Assembly (NCBI GenBank): GCA_002328035.1
Contig: DCVL01000007.1
Coordinates: 1-64,000, forward strand
Source of the DNA: Geobacter sp. UBA2189
GTDB lineage: Bacteria > Desulfobacterota > Desulfuromonadia > Geobacterales > Pseudopelobacteraceae
Reading direction: 5' to 3'
Length of the DNA stretch: 64,000 nucleotides
The notes beneath the pieces are model-generated. The model saw only the letters and a program-made list of their open reading frames with translations. It ran no database searches and was not told the DNA's origin. Of this stretch, positions 1-7,189 are shown piece after piece. Numbering within the stretch: the first letter of the stretch is position 1; each line of letters starts with the position of its first letter. Made by a program: the position numbers and the translations under genes.

Positions 1-20
1 ACTGTCATCATGCTTCTCTG

Positions 21-61
21 TTGGCACCGATTATTGCAGTAAAACTGAATCGGACTGCCAA
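21..61. promoter_or_regulatory. inverted repeat, candidate activator site
   Basis: The arms TTGGCACCGATT (21-32) and AATCGGACTGCCAA (48-61) are complementary apart from a two-base offset. The repeat lies just upstream of the sigma-54 promoter at 67-83. It could be a binding site for the activator encoded at 680-1909. Enhancer sites usually lie further upstream, so this is only a suggestion. Confidence 0.3.
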
Positions 62-66
62 CAAAA

Positions 67-83
67 TTGGCACACATACTGCT
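67..83 (+). promoter_or_regulatory. sigma-54 (-24/-12) promoter
   Basis: TTGGCACACATACTGCT has the invariant GG (69-70) and GC (81-82) separated by exactly 10 bases, and its -24 half TTGGCAC matches the sigma-54 consensus. The predicted transcript starts near 94, about 36 bases before the DUF1566 gene at 130. A sigma-54 activator gene follows that gene, which supports the call. Confidence 0.7.
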
Positions 84-129
84 CTATTTCAAGTACGCGT
101 TCACCACAAAAGGACTGGAGGAAACAACA

Positions 130-567
130 ATGAAAAAACAGATCATGGCAGCAGTGGCACTCTTAGGGTTGATGGTGGCAGGGACAGCCTTTGCGGATCT
201 AAAAGACAATAGCGACGGCACACTCATCGATACTACGCAACGGCTGGTCTGGCTCAAACAGGCCGATTGCTTCGGCAAGGTAAATTTCTTTGATGCTCAG
301 AACAAACCTTATGGCTTGGCATCTGGCATGTGCGGCCTGTCCGATAAATCATCTGCCGGACAATGGCGTCTACCCAACGAAATTGAGCTACGATCGCTAC
401 AAGGTAATCTGTCAAAATTCAATGGGAACATCAGCGATTGGTACTGGACATCAAATCCGGGTACAGAGCCAAACAAAAGTAAATGTATCCTTCCCACCAA
501 TGGCGCTACCCGGAATTTTGACCGGAACAGCACTCACTATGCCTTGCCGGTACGCAGGTTACCGTAA
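130..567 (+). CDS. exported DUF1566-family protein
   Basis: Small exported protein of 145 residues; its function is not known. The ATG at 130 was chosen because GGAGG lies just upstream and the product then begins with a clean Sec signal peptide (basic start, AAVALLGLMVAGTAFA, cleavage near residue 22). The mature part carries the marks of DUF1566 (Lcl C-terminal-like): DNSDGTLIDT, LVWLKQADC, AGQWRLPNEIEL, DWYWTSNP and a terminal LPVRRL. Paired cysteines suggest disulfides in the periplasm. It is preceded by a sigma-54 promoter, followed by an activator gene, and has relatives at 2059 and 3033. Confidence 0.8.
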   Translation: MKKQIMAAVALLGLMVAGTAFADLKDNSDGTLIDTTQRLVWLKQADCFGKVNFFDAQNKPYGLASGMCGLSDKSSAGQWRLPNEIELRSLQGNLSKFNGNISDWYWTSNPGTEPNKSKCILPTNGATRNFDRNSTHYALPVRRLP

Positions 568-679
568 TAAAGCTCAAACCTGACAGACTTCAGATTATTT
601 ACCCGTCTGGCCGCCAGATATCCCTGAATACCAGCGGTCGGACGGGTTAAAAGCTGTCACTTAACGTTAAGGAACAGGC

Positions 680-1909
680 ATGCAAAAAAACAATCCGTTG
701 GACACGCTACTTGCCCGTTTGATTACCCTTACTGAGGAGCTTTCACAAGGCCGCTTTGGTCAATACAATGATCTTTTTGAGCTGACCAAGAGTGGCCAGT
801 ACCCTCCCCTGATCGCCCGTTTTGCGGAATCCTTCGGCATGATGGCGGTCAAGGTAGAAGCACGAGAATTCCGGCTGGAACAGATGATTGAGGAACTGCG
901 TTCAACGGAAGCCCAACTGCGCGTAGCCCGAGAGCAGTTAGTCCATGAGAACATCACCCTCAAAAAGAACCTGCGCCGTTCCTTCCCTTTCTCCTCCATC
1001 CTCGGCACCAGCCCCCAGATCAGAGAGCTGATCAGCAAGGCAGAGCGGATAGCCGATTCCCGCCTGTCGGTGATCATCACTGGTGAGACTGGCACCGGTA
1101 AGGAACTGTTTGCCAAGGCGATCCATTTCAACAGCCCCCGCAGCGCCAGGCCGTTTGTGGCTGTCAACTGTTCCGCCATCCCTGAGACCATCTTTGAAAG
1201 CGAGATGTTCGGCATTGAAAAGGGGGTGGCCACCGGGGTCGAGGCACGGATCGGCAAGATCCAGCAGGCTCAAGGTGGTACCCTGTTTCTGGACGAAGTA
1301 GGCGAAATGCCGTTGCAACTGCAGGCCAAACTGCTGCGGGTACTGGAAGAACGGACCCTGGAACGGGTCGGCAGCCGTACCGCCATTCCGGTTGATCTGC
1401 GGATCATTGCCGCCACCAATCGTGATCTGACCAAAGAGATTGCAGAAGGGCGATTCCGTGAAGACCTCTACTACCGTTTAAACGGGGTCACCCTGCGGAT
1501 TTCTCCCCTGCGGGAACGCAAAGGCGATATTGAACTGATCGCCCGACAGTTTCTGGATAAGTGGGGCCGCAGTTGCGGCAGGCCACCGATGCGGATTGCC
1601 AAAGATGCCCTGGAACGATTGCGCAGCTACCCCTGGCCCGGCAACGTGCGGGAGCTGGATAACGAGATTGAACGGGCTGTGACCCTGGCCTATAGCGATA
1701 CCATTACCATGGCCGACCTCTCTGATCCGCTGCAGCAGCAAACCACACCATCAGCAGCAGGGGGGAAATCACTCCTGAAGGATTCAGAAAAACAGCTGAT
1801 TGAACAGGCATTGAAAGAGGCCAAAGGCAACAAGACCCAGGCAGCAGAGCGGCTGGGGATGAGCCGCGAGGGACTGCGCAAGAAACTCAAGCGGCTGGGG
1901 ATGGAATAG
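680..1909 (+). CDS. sigma-54-dependent transcriptional activator, GAFTGA variant
   Basis: Enhancer-binding protein of 409 residues that should use ATP to open sigma-54 promoters. The N-terminal 110 residues have no receiver, GAF or PAS domain that I recognise and include a probable coiled coil (residues 60-100). The AAA+ domain follows, with Walker A GETGTGKE near 135-142, Walker B GGTLFLDEVGEMP, ATNRDL and the arginine-finger stretch FREDLYYRLN. A Fis-type helix-turn-helix closes the protein (KTQAAERLGMSREGLRKKL). The sigma-54 contact loop, normally GAFTGA, reads GVATGV (182-187), so the key phenylalanine is alanine. It sits between DUF1566 genes, two of which have -24/-12 promoters, so they are its likely targets. 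Confidence 0.9.
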   Translation: MQKNNPLDTLLARLITLTEELSQGRFGQYNDLFELTKSGQYPPLIARFAESFGMMAVKVEAREFRLEQMIEELRSTEAQLRVAREQLVHENITLKKNLRRSFPFSSILGTSPQIRELISKAERIADSRLSVIITGETGTGKELFAKAIHFNSPRSARPFVAVNCSAIPETIFESEMFGIEKGVATGVEARIGKIQQAQGGTLFLDEVGEMPLQLQAKLLRVLEERTLERVGSRTAIPVDLRIIAATNRDLTKEIAEGRFREDLYYRLNGVTLRISPLRERKGDIELIARQFLDKWGRSCGRPPMRIAKDALERLRSYPWPGNVRELDNEIERAVTLAYSDTITMADLSDPLQQQTTPSAAGGKSLLKDSEKQLIEQALKEAKGNKTQAAERLGMSREGLRKKLKRLGME

Positions 1910-1986
1910 TGCCACCAGAGTTAGCAGAGACTGACGGAAGTTGGCACTCACAGCCACCTCAACACACTGTAATAACTAGCTTTGCC

Positions 1987-2003
1987 TTGGCACAGCAATT
2001 GCT
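1987..2003 (+). promoter_or_regulatory. sigma-54 (-24/-12) promoter
   Basis: TTGGCACAGCAATTGCT fits the YTGGCACGRNNNTTGCW consensus at all but one fixed position, with GG (1989-1990) and GC (2001-2002) exactly 10 bases apart. It lies 56 bases before the ATG of the DUF1566 gene at 2059 and directly after the sigma-54 activator gene. Confidence 0.8.
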
Positions 2004-2058
2004 AAATAACATATCAAAGCCAGCAACAGACGTATACCTGCCAACGGGGGATAAAAAG

Positions 2059-2484
2059 ATGAAAATGAAACTTACGACGCTTATAACAGCTATTTTTTTA
2101 AGTATCACGGCAACCGGCGGTTGGACGGCAACAGACAACGGCGACGGCACGGTCACCGCCGAGGGTCTGATCTGGCTGAAGGACGCCACATGTATTGGCC
2201 TGATGACCCATGCAGAGGCCACCAGCGCGGTCAAAAGGCTGAAATCAGGCGACTGCGGCCTGAAAGATGGTTCAAGAGCTGGCGACTGGCGCCTACCGGA
2301 AGAGTATGATTTGCGGTTCAGAATGGGGGACACCCAGGCGTTTAAAGTGAATTGCGGCTTCTATTGGACGTCCAGCCCCTCAATATATGGCAATGCCCAC
2401 ATGATTGTCGGTATGTGTTACGGCGGTGCAAAGCCCGGTGTAGATACAGCGCGATTAAACGTGTGGGCTATTCGTAACAAGTAA
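2059..2484 (+). CDS. exported DUF1566-family protein
   Basis: Exported protein of 141 residues, related to the products at 130 and 3033. The frame is open further upstream, but the ATG at 2059 is preferred because it follows a GGGGG-type ribosome site, lies downstream of the sigma-54 promoter at 1987-2003 and gives a signal peptide (MKMKLTTLITAIFLSITATG). The mature part has the family marks TDNGDGTVTAEGLIWLKDATC, AGDWRLPEEYDL and FYWTSSPS, with several cysteines. The terminal LPVR motif of the other copies reads VWAIRNK here. Function unknown; a periplasmic or surface role is inferred. Confidence 0.8.
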   Translation: MKMKLTTLITAIFLSITATGGWTATDNGDGTVTAEGLIWLKDATCIGLMTHAEATSAVKRLKSGDCGLKDGSRAGDWRLPEEYDLRFRMGDTQAFKVNCGFYWTSSPSIYGNAHMIVGMCYGGAKPGVDTARLNVWAIRNK

Positions 2485-2538
2485 TGATTTCTCATTTTCC
2501 AGCGGTTAACAAAGCTGAAATTCTCCGCATGGAGTTCC

Positions 2539-2583
2539 GGGGACACCATAGTTATCTCAGATGAATTAAATATGGATGTCTCC
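2539..2583. repeat. imperfect palindrome, probable RAYT/REP remnant
   Basis: GGGGACACCATA (2539-2550) pairs imperfectly with TATGGATGTCTCC (2571-2583) around a short AT-rich loop. The GGGGACACC motif resembles the ends of RAYT-type (Y1 transposase) elements such as the one at 12711-13464. No transposase gene is present here. Confidence 0.4.
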
Positions 2584-2665
2584 AGAACATCCCTGGGATA
2601 TCGGGTTGGACAATGAGTACCCAAAAAGAATTGCACCTTTTGCAGCACACAGAGAGGACAACAGC

Positions 2666-3013
2666 ATGGAAATGAAAAACAGATTTGTTGTTTTGTGTAT
2701 AGCTACGTTGCTGGCTCTGCCCTGCGGTGCCCTGGCTCGGACGTTCACCTGCACCAGTAACCCGGATTACTTTACCAAACGCTGCACCGTCCACCCCAAC
2801 GCGATAACAAAGGTCGTGAACGGTATGGTTGAAAAAGGCCATCTGGTGGGCTGCCAGAACAAGTCCTTCAGCTGCATCAAGTCAGACGGGAAATACCAAT
2901 GTCGGGATAACTTCGGGGCAGCCATCATACCGTTTGATTTTCCCATGACCGATCTGAACAGGTTTTGCAGCCTGCTCTGCACCGCGCCGCCATGTTCAAG
3001 TGCTTGGCAATAA
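2666..3013 (+). CDS. small exported cysteine-rich protein
   Basis: Product of 115 residues that I do not recognise. The ATG at 2666 follows AGAGAGGAC and gives a typical Sec signal peptide ending in LALPCGALA, cleavage near residue 24. The mature part is only about 90 residues and holds eight cysteines (FTCTS, KRCTV, VGCQN, FSCIKS, YQCRD, FCSLLC, PPCSS), which suggests a disulfide-stabilised periplasmic or secreted protein. Its stop lies 19 bases before the DUF1566 gene at 3033, so the two are probably co-transcribed. Confidence 0.6.
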   Translation: MEMKNRFVVLCIATLLALPCGALARTFTCTSNPDYFTKRCTVHPNAITKVVNGMVEKGHLVGCQNKSFSCIKSDGKYQCRDNFGAAIIPFDFPMTDLNRFCSLLCTAPPCSSAWQ

Positions 3014-3032
3014 AATCACCAAGGAGCTCGCC

Positions 3033-3476
3033 ATGAAAAAACTTTTACGTATCCTTTTACTTGCAACATGCTTATGCATCCCAACCATTATCTCATCGGC
3101 CTGGGCAGATGATGATGGCACGATAACAATAAATGGCCTTGTCTGGCTGAAAGATGCCGGTTGCCTGGGATCGGCAACCTGGGATGGATCACAAATTGCG
3201 GTAGCGAGCCTTGCCTCAGGGCAATGCGGGCTGACCGACAAATCGACTGCAGGTCAATGGCGGCTACCCACCGCACCTGAACTGTATGCCATCTATTTGC
3301 ATAGATCGTCCTTCAGCAGCGTCAACAGATCGGTGCCCTATTGGTCGTCCACTACCCCACTGGCAAACAGTCAAAACCGCGCTTACATTCTGTACATGGC
3401 CAATCGTACTCAGACTACCGCTGACAAAAGCAAATCATTCTACATCTTACCGGTGCGAGTCAACCATGGCAGATAA
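3033..3476 (+). CDS. exported DUF1566-family protein
   Basis: Exported protein of 147 residues and third member of the local DUF1566 set. The start at 3033 follows CAAGGAG at a normal distance and yields a signal peptide cleaved after SSAWA. The mature protein shows DDDGTITINGLVWLKDAGC, CGLTDKSTAGQWRLPTAPEL, PYWSSTT and FYILPVRV, the last also seen at the end of the protein at 130. No sigma-54 promoter is visible directly upstream; it may be read with the cysteine-rich gene at 2666. Confidence 0.8.
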   Translation: MKKLLRILLLATCLCIPTIISSAWADDDGTITINGLVWLKDAGCLGSATWDGSQIAVASLASGQCGLTDKSTAGQWRLPTAPELYAIYLHRSSFSSVNRSVPYWSSTTPLANSQNRAYILYMANRTQTTADKSKSFYILPVRVNHGR

Positions 3477-3526
3477 ACAGCTGCCGACAATACTTTGTTG
3501 CTTTTTTGTGTGAAGAGGCAAAAAAA

Positions 3527-3620
3527 GGACGTTGTTGATTCGTTGATTAACCCTGCTTTTAGTTGACTAATCAACAACGTCCCCTAAGACTCCCTAAGAC
3601 TCCCGTCCCCTAAGACTCCC
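3527..3620. repeat. inverted repeat and short direct repeats, mobile-element remnant
   Basis: A 14-base inverted repeat, GGACGTTGTTGATT (3527-3540) and AATCAACAACGTCC (3569-3582), is followed by three closely spaced copies of CTAAGACTCCC (3583-3620). No transposase gene lies here. It looks like the scar of a RAYT-type element, and a broken coding fragment begins right after it. Confidence 0.5.
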
Positions 3621-3621
3621 T

Positions 3622-3774
3622 GCGACGGTTACAGTTCCTACAGTTGTGGGATCACAGACCTTCCCCATCAGCACAAGCAAGGTTACGGGAAATGCATCAG
3701 TGACCATTTCAGCTTCTTTAACAAACGTAACCAATAATGCCTCAATGAACAGCTCGTTGACAGTAACAACCTGA
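3622..3774 (+). pseudogene. 3' remnant of a secreted Ig-like domain protein gene
   Basis: A stop-terminated open stretch of 50 codons reads as typical beta-sandwich sequence rich in Thr, Ser and Val (VPTVVGSQTF, SKVTGNASVTISASL, SSLTVTT). It has no start codon or ribosome site and begins at the edge of the repeat at 3527-3620. I read it as the C-terminal end of a larger secreted protein whose 5' part was lost. Chance remains possible given its short length. Confidence 0.4.
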
Positions 3775-3802
3775 TTTTACACTACTGATTATGGGAGGTT
3801 CT

Positions 3803-5215
3803 ATGAACATGCACTACCGGAATTTCAGGCTTTTCAGTCTGGTTTTTGCCCTGATGCTCCTATTGCAGTTAGCTGCATGCGGGAGTGACGCCAATAATAG
3901 CAACACCAGCTTCCCGGTAGTTGTGTTCTCTGATGTTCATTTTAATCCCTATTATGACCCAACGCTCTTTCCTCAGCTTGTTGCTGCTGACGCCGGCCAG
4001 TGGGCAGCTATTTTCAAGACCTCGACGCTACCGGAGCTTTCGAAATTTGGTGAAGATACCAATTACCCTTTGTTTGCGCTGGCACTCTCAAGCATCAGGC
4101 AGAACCTGGGGGCAAGTCCGCTGGTTATTTTTGCTGGTGATATTCTGGTACACAGTTTTTCAGAACAGTTTTATCAGAACTATAGCGGTAACCCTGCCCA
4201 GACCACCCCTCGCAACGCTGCAGACGTTGCTGCCATGCAGGCTTTTGCCCATAAGACCATTGCGTTTTTTATGGATCAGGTAAAGTTGACTGTGGGCAGT
4301 ATTCCGGTCATGTTTACGGTGGGAAACAACGATTCCTACAATGATACCGGACCGGACAGCACGTTTCTTGCCAATACTGCGGAGCTATTTTATTCGAAAT
4401 TTTTGACCGGTACCGTTGATCAGCAGGAGTTTCTGACTTCCTATAAAAATGGTGGCTACTACGCTGCAGAGCTGCCTGGAACAGATCTGATGGTGATAGG
4501 GTTGAATACCGTTGCATTTTCCGCCTACATCACCACTAACAACGATGCTGCGGTAAACGCGGAACTTGCCTGGTTTGATGCAAAACTGGCTTCAGCCAAG
4601 GCACGCAATAAAAAGGTCTGGTTGCTGATGCATGTGCCGCCCGGTGCAGATTATTACAAAACAGCCAAGCTTGCCGACAGCAAGGGGCAGATTGATACAG
4701 CCAGAGCCACCATGATGTGGAAACCAACCTATCAGACCGGTTTTCTGCAGACCGTTGCAAAATATCCGGGTGTTATCGCCATGACCCTTGCCGGGCATAC
4801 CCATCTGGATGAGTACCGGATTCTGCCTTCTTCAGAAGTGGTTGAAATTACGCCTGCACTATCAACCCGGAATGGCAATAATCCTGCCTATAAGATAGTG
4901 ACCTTTGCTTCCGACACACTGAAGTCTACCGATTATGTTTCCATACATTATGACCTAACCACCAAGCCGGTACAGTTCACTAATTATTACACGTTTTCAA
5001 CAGCGTATGCTGTGCAAGGTTTGTTGAACGACTCTTTGACACAGCTTTTCCCGGCATTTAAAACAAACAATAAAAAACAGACGCTGTACCGGGGCTACTA
5101 TTATTCCGGCAACAATGCCTTAAATCCCATAACCAACATTAATTGGCCGATTTACTGGTGCGGTATTGGCAACATGGGACAACCGGAATTTATTGATTGC
5201 GTGAACTCGTATTGA
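3803..5215 (+). CDS. lipoprotein metallophosphatase, sphingomyelinase-like
   Basis: Envelope phosphoesterase of 470 residues with a lipoprotein signal (LQLAAC, lipid cysteine 26). The ATG at 3803 follows GGGAGG; an in-frame ATG four codons upstream lacks such a site. Calcineurin-like blocks are present: FSDVHFNP (D44, H46), FAGD near 112, GNND at 174-177, LMHVPPG near 276 and GHTH at 331-334. HVPPG and the YYDP context resemble acid-sphingomyelinase-like phosphodiesterases. The usual GNH[DE] is GNND, so that histidine is absent. It is followed by a close paralogue with a Tat signal. The substrate cannot be told from sequence. Confidence 0.8.
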   Translation: MNMHYRNFRLFSLVFALMLLLQLAACGSDANNSNTSFPVVVFSDVHFNPYYDPTLFPQLVAADAGQWAAIFKTSTLPELSKFGEDTNYPLFALALSSIRQNLGASPLVIFAGDILVHSFSEQFYQNYSGNPAQTTPRNAADVAAMQAFAHKTIAFFMDQVKLTVGSIPVMFTVGNNDSYNDTGPDSTFLANTAELFYSKFLTGTVDQQEFLTSYKNGGYYAAELPGTDLMVIGLNTVAFSAYITTNNDAAVNAELAWFDAKLASAKARNKKVWLLMHVPPGADYYKTAKLADSKGQIDTARATMMWKPTYQTGFLQTVAKYPGVIAMTLAGHTHLDEYRILPSSEVVEITPALSTRNGNNPAYKIVTFASDTLKSTDYVSIHYDLTTKPVQFTNYYTFSTAYAVQGLLNDSLTQLFPAFKTNNKKQTLYRGYYYSGNNALNPITNINWPIYWCGIGNMGQPEFIDCVNSY

Positions 5216-5234
5216 CAGATTAAGGTGTTGTTCC

Positions 5235-5305
5235 CTTCGACTCCGCTCAGGGAACAGATACAGCCGCAGGCCAGGCAAACCGACGCAGGCTGAGTGAAGT
5301 CGAAG
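5235..5305. repeat. intergenic palindromic repeat
   Basis: CTTCGACTCCGCTCAG (5235-5250) pairs with CTGAGTGAAGTCGAAG (5290-5305) with two mismatches. It fills most of the gap between the two paralogous phosphatase genes. Any terminator function is not evident because no T-run follows. Confidence 0.6.
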
Positions 5306-5325
5306 CCTGAAGCTAAAGGAAAAAA

Positions 5326-6882
5326 ATGACTACCGCAGACCAGCATCAAAACAATGGGCAGAAAACGAGCAGTGCAGTAACGCGGCGCGAATTTATAAAA
5401 TATTCCGCCGGAACAGCGGCCTGTATCTCGTTAGGGGCATTCAGCTTTGGATGTGGCAGTAGTAGTAGCACTAACATCCCCGCCACCATTCAGGTGGTGG
5501 TGTTCTCGGATCTGCATTTCAATCCATATTATGATTCATCGCTTTTTCAGCAGCTTGTCTCCAAGGATGTCAGCCAGTGGGAGGGCGTTTTCAAGTCATC
5601 GAACACAAAAACACCTTCCGCGTGGGGACAGGATAGCAGCAACTCACTGCTCAAGGATACCAGCTACCCGCTGCTTGTGCTTGCCCTCTCAAGCATCAAG
5701 CAGAACCTGGGCACAAGCCCGCTGGTCATTTTCACGGGTGACCTGTTCGGGCATAACTTTCCGGAACAGTTTTATCAATATTATTATGCGGGTCTGCAAA
5801 TATCACCGGCTACAAATCCTCCCGACCCTGCGGCCATTGCCGCGATGAAGGCATTTACCCAAAAAACGCTTGCCTTTGTCATGGGGCTGATACGGGCTTC
5901 GGTCGGAAACCTCCCTGTTATGTTTGCGATTGGAAACAGTGATTCATACTCAGGCTATGGACCGAATCTGGATCTCTATGGAAAACCGGACAGCAGTTTT
6001 CTTACCGATACCGCAGAACTTTTTTACACCACCTTTTTGAGGGGACTTGCAGACCATCAGGAATATCTGAAGACCTTTACGATTGGCGGCTACTATGCAG
6101 CAGATATTCCTGGAACAAATCTGATGGTGATCAGTCTTAACACCATCCTGTGTACCACGCTCTACTATCCGGTTGAGGGCAGTAATAATAGTGCGGTAGC
6201 GGTAGCCGCTGAACTCGACTGGTTTGATGCAAAGCTTGCTGTAGCTAAAGTTGCAGGTAAAAAAGTAGTGCTTCTGATGCATGCGCCTCCCGGCGTGGAT
6301 GTCGGTACTACCGTTAGCAAAAGCACCATTCCCCTTACCACGGAAACCACTGCGATGATGTGGTGGCCGAATTATCAGGCACGGTTCCATAGCATACTTG
6401 TAAACTATCCGGGTACGGTATCATTGACACTTGCCGGGCACACCCATATGGATGACTACCGCATCCTGACCGCTAGTGACACCCTTGAAATAATTCCTGC
6501 CATCGCTCCGTTTTCCGGCAACAATCCTGCCTATAAGGTCTTTACCGTTTATCGCGACACCTTCAGGCCGATCGATTATAGTTCCCTGAACTATGACCTT
6601 GCTACGAGCCCTTCGCAGTTCAACACCTATTATACCTTTTCGACGGCATTCTCTCTCCAGGGCATGCTTGATGCTTCATTACTGCAGCTTACTCCGCAGC
6701 TCGTTACCAATACGACAAAACAGGCGCTTTACCGTGGTTACTATTACTCGGGTCACAACAGTCCTGTTTCCGCTGCCGATACACAAATCAATCCTATCAC
6801 CAATGCTAACTGGCCATTTTACTGGTGCGGTATTGGAAAAATGGGACAACAGGAGTATGTTGCTTGCGTGAACTCTTATTGA
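5326..6882 (+). CDS. Tat-exported metallophosphatase, paralogue of the 3803 gene
   Basis: Calcineurin-like phosphoesterase of 518 residues. The N terminus carries a twin-arginine signal (TRREFIKYSAG, Arg 20-21) followed by a hydrophobic stretch to FGCGSSSS near 43, so it should be exported folded; the cysteine may be lipidated. The catalytic blocks follow the upstream paralogue: FSDLHFNPYYD, FTGDLFGHN, GNSD in place of GNH[DE], LMHAPPG and LAGHTHMDDY. The two proteins also share their C termini (WCGIG-MGQ-E-ACVNSY). Same fold with a different export route suggests duplication and signal exchange. Start supported by AAAGGA. Confidence 0.8.
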   Translation: MTTADQHQNNGQKTSSAVTRREFIKYSAGTAACISLGAFSFGCGSSSSTNIPATIQVVVFSDLHFNPYYDSSLFQQLVSKDVSQWEGVFKSSNTKTPSAWGQDSSNSLLKDTSYPLLVLALSSIKQNLGTSPLVIFTGDLFGHNFPEQFYQYYYAGLQISPATNPPDPAAIAAMKAFTQKTLAFVMGLIRASVGNLPVMFAIGNSDSYSGYGPNLDLYGKPDSSFLTDTAELFYTTFLRGLADHQEYLKTFTIGGYYAADIPGTNLMVISLNTILCTTLYYPVEGSNNSAVAVAAELDWFDAKLAVAKVAGKKVVLLMHAPPGVDVGTTVSKSTIPLTTETTAMMWWPNYQARFHSILVNYPGTVSLTLAGHTHMDDYRILTASDTLEIIPAIAPFSGNNPAYKVFTVYRDTFRPIDYSSLNYDLATSPSQFNTYYTFSTAFSLQGMLDASLLQLTPQLVTNTTKQALYRGYYYSGHNSPVSAADTQINPITNANWPFYWCGIGKMGQQEYVACVNSY

Positions 6883-6937
6883 TGCCACCGAACCATCTAA
6901 GGGGTTTGGAAAATACAAAATTACCGTTTTTTGTAGG

Positions 6938-6954
6938 GGCGCATGGCATGCGCC
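6938..6954. repeat. short perfect hairpin repeat
   Basis: GGCGCATG, one base, then CATGCGCC form a perfect 8-base stem. Only the palindrome itself is supported; it stands in the 307-base gap before the lipoprotein gene at 7190, whose remaining sequence shows no gene. Confidence 0.5.
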
Positions 6955-7081
6955 TTTGCTAAAATATTCAACATTCTCGGCCATTGGCAACAGAGCGAAC
7001 GCAGTTCTCCCCTACATTGAATCGGTAAATTGGCACGTTCTGCATCCCTAAGTAGTTGTAATAAAATTGCTGAATCATAAT

Positions 7082-7142
7082 CCGTTCGCCCTGAGCTTGT
7101 CGAAGGGTGCTTTTCGTGGTTCGACAAGCTCACCACAAACGG
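7082..7142. repeat. intergenic palindromic repeat
   Basis: GAGCTTGTCGAA (7093-7104) and TTCGACAAGCTC (7120-7131) are perfectly complementary, and weaker pairing extends the arms to about 23 bases. It lies upstream of the lipoprotein at 7190 and belongs to the same general class as 5235-5305. Confidence 0.65.
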
Positions 7143-7189
7143 TCAATGTTCAGATTATTGATGTAAGCTTCCTATGGAGGATTGTCCAA

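Noticed and set aside
21..37. First TTGGCAC...TTGCA as another sigma-54 promoter
   Set aside because: GG and GC are 11 bases apart, one more than sigma-54 allows; the promoter at 67-83 has exact spacing.
3583..3620. Repeated CTAAGACTCCC as a CRISPR-like array
   Set aside because: The units are 11 bases, nearly contiguous, without spacers, and no cas genes are near; a mobile-element scar is more likely.
7030..7046. TTGGCACGTTCTGCA before the lipoprotein gene as a sigma-54 promoter
   Set aside because: Only eight bases separate GG and GC.
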